Origin: Symbiobacteriaceae bacterium
GTDB taxonomy: Bacteria > Bacillota_E > Symbiobacteriia > Symbiobacteriales > Symbiobacteriaceae
Direction: 5' to 3'
NCBI GenBank assembly: GCA_027356675.1
Contig: DAHVXO010000221.1
Location: 1-13,849 of the forward strand
DNA length: 13,849 bases
Part shown: positions 13,763 to 13,849 of the stretch, piece after piece
Layout of the letters: each line of letters starts with the position of its first letter
Numbering within the stretch: the first letter of the stretch is position 1
The notes under the pieces: model-generated
The model's input: the letters and a program-made list of their open reading frames with translations, nothing else
What the model was told of the DNA's origin: nothing
Databases searched by the model: none
Made by a program: the position numbers and the translations under genes

Positions 13763-13849
13763 GTGCCCCGCAAACAGACCCTGGGATTGCTCTTGCTGTT
13801 CACCGGCCTGACCATGACCCTCAGCGCATGGAGCTGGTCCCGTGGCCAG
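13763..13849 (+). CDS. Start of an unidentified exported or membrane-anchored protein (partial)
   Basis: A GTG at 13763 has GAGGAGG (13749-13755) seven bases upstream and opens a frame of 29 codons to the window edge. The product starts MPRKQTLGLLLLFTGL, a short basic N-region and a hydrophobic core of about 16 residues. This is a signal peptide or single membrane anchor. The rest is outside the window, so I cannot name a family. In B. subtilis sigG is followed by ylm genes, whose products do not start with such a segment. The gap after sigG (13671-13762) shows no clear terminator, so read-through from sigG is possible. Confidence 0.6.
   Translation, partial: MPRKQTLGLLLLFTGLTMTLSAWSWSRGQ

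Overview
The window comes from a high-GC, endospore-forming Firmicute. Three things show this: the sporulation genes spoIIGA, sigE and sigG lie beside ftsZ; most genes have strong AGGAGG-type ribosome binding sites with frequent TTG/GTG starts; and the promoters look like those of sigma-H, sigma-F and Spo0A. GC content and gene order resemble Symbiobacterium and other deep-branching high-GC Firmicutes. That placement is an inference; no marker here fixes the genus.

Layout. Bases 1-4654 are the end of the mur part of the division and cell wall (dcw) cluster: the tail of a membrane protein that looks like MraY, then ftsW/spoVE, murG, murB and murA, closed by a hairpin terminator. From 4668 to 5780 there is a separate unit: a near-consensus sigma-H promoter, a leader with two mutually exclusive hairpins, and a YegS/DgkB-type lipid kinase gene. 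From about 5795 a sigma-A-like promoter drives ftsQ/divIB, a DUF881 gene and sbp. A second sigma-H promoter, with the same spacing as the first, lies directly before ftsA-ftsZ, as the sigma-H promoter does in B. subtilis. A strong terminator ends ftsZ. Bases 10265-12122 hold spoIIGA-sigE with an upstream Spo0A box. A small convergent SRPBCC-fold gene on the minus strand (12138-12608) is inserted between sigE and sigG. sigG has a near-consensus sigma-F promoter. The window ends inside an unidentified gene whose product begins with a signal peptide or membrane anchor.

How the genes work together. MurB and MurA make UDP-MurNAc precursor, MurG makes lipid II and FtsW/SpoVE polymerises it. FtsQ, FtsA and FtsZ form the divisome, with DUF881 and Sbp as conserved accessory membrane proteins. 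At sporulation onset, sigma-H and Spo0A would raise ftsAZ for the polar septum and switch on spoIIGA-sigE. SpoIIGA then cleaves pro-sigma-E in the mother cell, and sigma-F in the forespore turns on sigG. Most promoters of this cascade can be read from the sequence.

I found no mobile element, CRISPR array, tRNA or rRNA. No gap between genes exceeds 300 bases; the largest (12609-12896) holds two divergent promoters. The window is mainly a conserved core region. Its unusual points are the lipid kinase unit with its leader, the SRPBCC insertion, the apparent absence of murD before ftsW, the long pro-sequence of sigma-E and a residue change in sigma-G.
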